Part shown: positions 57,156 to 57,455 of the stretch, one piece after another
Position numbering within the stretch: position 1 is the stretch's first letter
How the letters are laid out: each line of letters begins with the position of its first letter
DNA from: Methanoculleus sp.
GTDB taxonomy: Archaea; Halobacteriota; Methanomicrobia; Methanomicrobiales; Methanomicrobiaceae
Assembly: GCA_011045995.1 (NCBI GenBank)
Contig: DSBQ01000015.1
Location: 1 to 57,455, forward strand
DNA: 57,455 nucleotides
Direction: 5' to 3'
Program-made: the position numbers and the translations under genes
The notes under the pieces: model-generated
What the model was told of the DNA's origin: nothing
The model's input: only the letters and a program-made list of their open reading frames with translations
Database searches by the model: none

Positions 57156-57455
57156 GCTTCGCTCAGATGAATAACATTACCAGAATGCTGTCGTGAGCTT
57201 CACTCAGACAGATAACAGTGGCATTGGCAGAATGATGACAGTGAGCTTCGCTCAGTAATAAACAGTATCAGAATAGTTTCACCAGGCTTCGCTCAGTCAG
57301 ATAACAGTATATGAGCACTGACGGTAGCTTCGCTCAGTCGGATTACATTACGTGAACACTGTCAGCAAGCTTCGCTCAGATGATAACAGTAACAGAATGC
57401 TGTCGTGAGCTTCGCTCAGTAATAAACAGTATTAGAATATTTTCACCAAACTTTG
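57156..57455. repeat. Degenerate tandem array, period about 41 bp
   Basis: The core GCTTCGCTCAG (one copy GCTTCACTCAG) starts at 57156, 57197, 57245, 57286, 57327, 57369 and 57409, with spacings of 41, 48, 41, 41, 42 and 40 bp. An eighth copy seems to begin at the right edge. Each unit also contains an ATAACAGTA-like segment. Most copies are preceded by GAG or AAG, so GAGC-TTC-GCTC can fold. Units 6-7 resemble units 1-3, suggesting higher-order duplication. Between 57052 and 57155 there is no gene. It is not CRISPR: the in-between parts are similar, not unique. Confidence 0.85.

Noticed and set aside
57156-57455. CRISPR array
   Set aside because: The regular period fits loosely, but the kept core is only 11 bp and the in-between sequences are related to each other, not unique spacers. 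No cas genes are present.

Overview
The window is archaeal. It carries RNA polymerase subunits RpoD, RpoK and RpoN, TATA-binding protein, transcription factor S, archaeal ribosomal proteins uS13/uS4/uS11/eL18/uL13/uS9/uS2, class I lysyl-tRNA synthetase, diphthine synthase, Hef, RNase J, archaetidyl-lipid enzymes, isopentenyl phosphate kinase and archaeosortase A. Bacterial-type gyrase, an RpoD with two [4Fe-4S] motifs, class I LysRS, a SelB-like pseudo-GTPase and fairly high GC fit a methanogen of class Methanomicrobia, most likely order Methanomicrobiales. I cannot name the genus from sequence alone.

Layout. 1-900: AT-rich, gene-poor edge with an inverted repeat, a small zinc-ribbon gene and a stop-broken relic that looks like the end of a plasmid or virus replication protein. 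1004-9263: housekeeping genes (IscS/IscU, UPF0173 hydrolase, HTH protein, GlyRS-Hef, p27-like zinc ribbon, UPF0147, YjbQ). 9502-13948: gyrBA. 14113-21138: lipid and RNA genes (geranylgeranyl reductase, Pth2-TruD, SppA, pyrimidine reductase, CDP-alcohol phosphotransferase, archaeosortase A, TFS). 21215-25387: ADP-forming and AMP-forming acetate activation enzymes in divergent orientation. 25432-28045: TBP, a winged-helix regulator, RpiA and a secreted SIMPL protein.

28454-42968 is one long minus-strand superoperon. In transcription order it reads tRNA-Ser, uS13, uS4, uS11, RpoD, eL18, uL13, uS9, RpoN, tRNA-Pro, RpoK, enolase, uS2, MEMO-like, mevalonate kinase, isopentenyl phosphate kinase, type 2 IPP isomerase, RNase J, prenyl diphosphate synthase, GluRS, SelB-like protein. 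It joins transcription and translation to the isoprenoid pathway that makes the membrane lipids. 43134-46423 holds four CBS-domain proteins. 46613-48067 holds a GTPase/DUF2073/zinc-ribbon trio matching the archaeal vesiculation (ArvABC/Oap) cassette. 48391-55064 runs LysRS, an uncharacterised radical SAM protein, catalytic cis-prenyltransferase, a convergent non-catalytic cis-prenyltransferase, diphthine synthase, DUF357 and an AglD/UPF0104-type membrane protein. 55219-57455 holds a LysE exporter, 5S rRNA with tRNA-Cys but no 23S, two small hypothetical genes and a 41-bp-period tandem repeat running off the right edge.

The best leads for under-described biology are the split-motif cis-prenyltransferase pair, the vesiculation-type GTPase cassette, the SelB-like pseudo-GTPase, the four-gene CBS array, the unlinked 5S gene and the hairpin-bearing tandem array at the right end. 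CDS starts were placed by Shine-Dalgarno (SD) spacing, gene overlaps and family N-termini. Several ATG/GTG choices remain uncertain and are marked.
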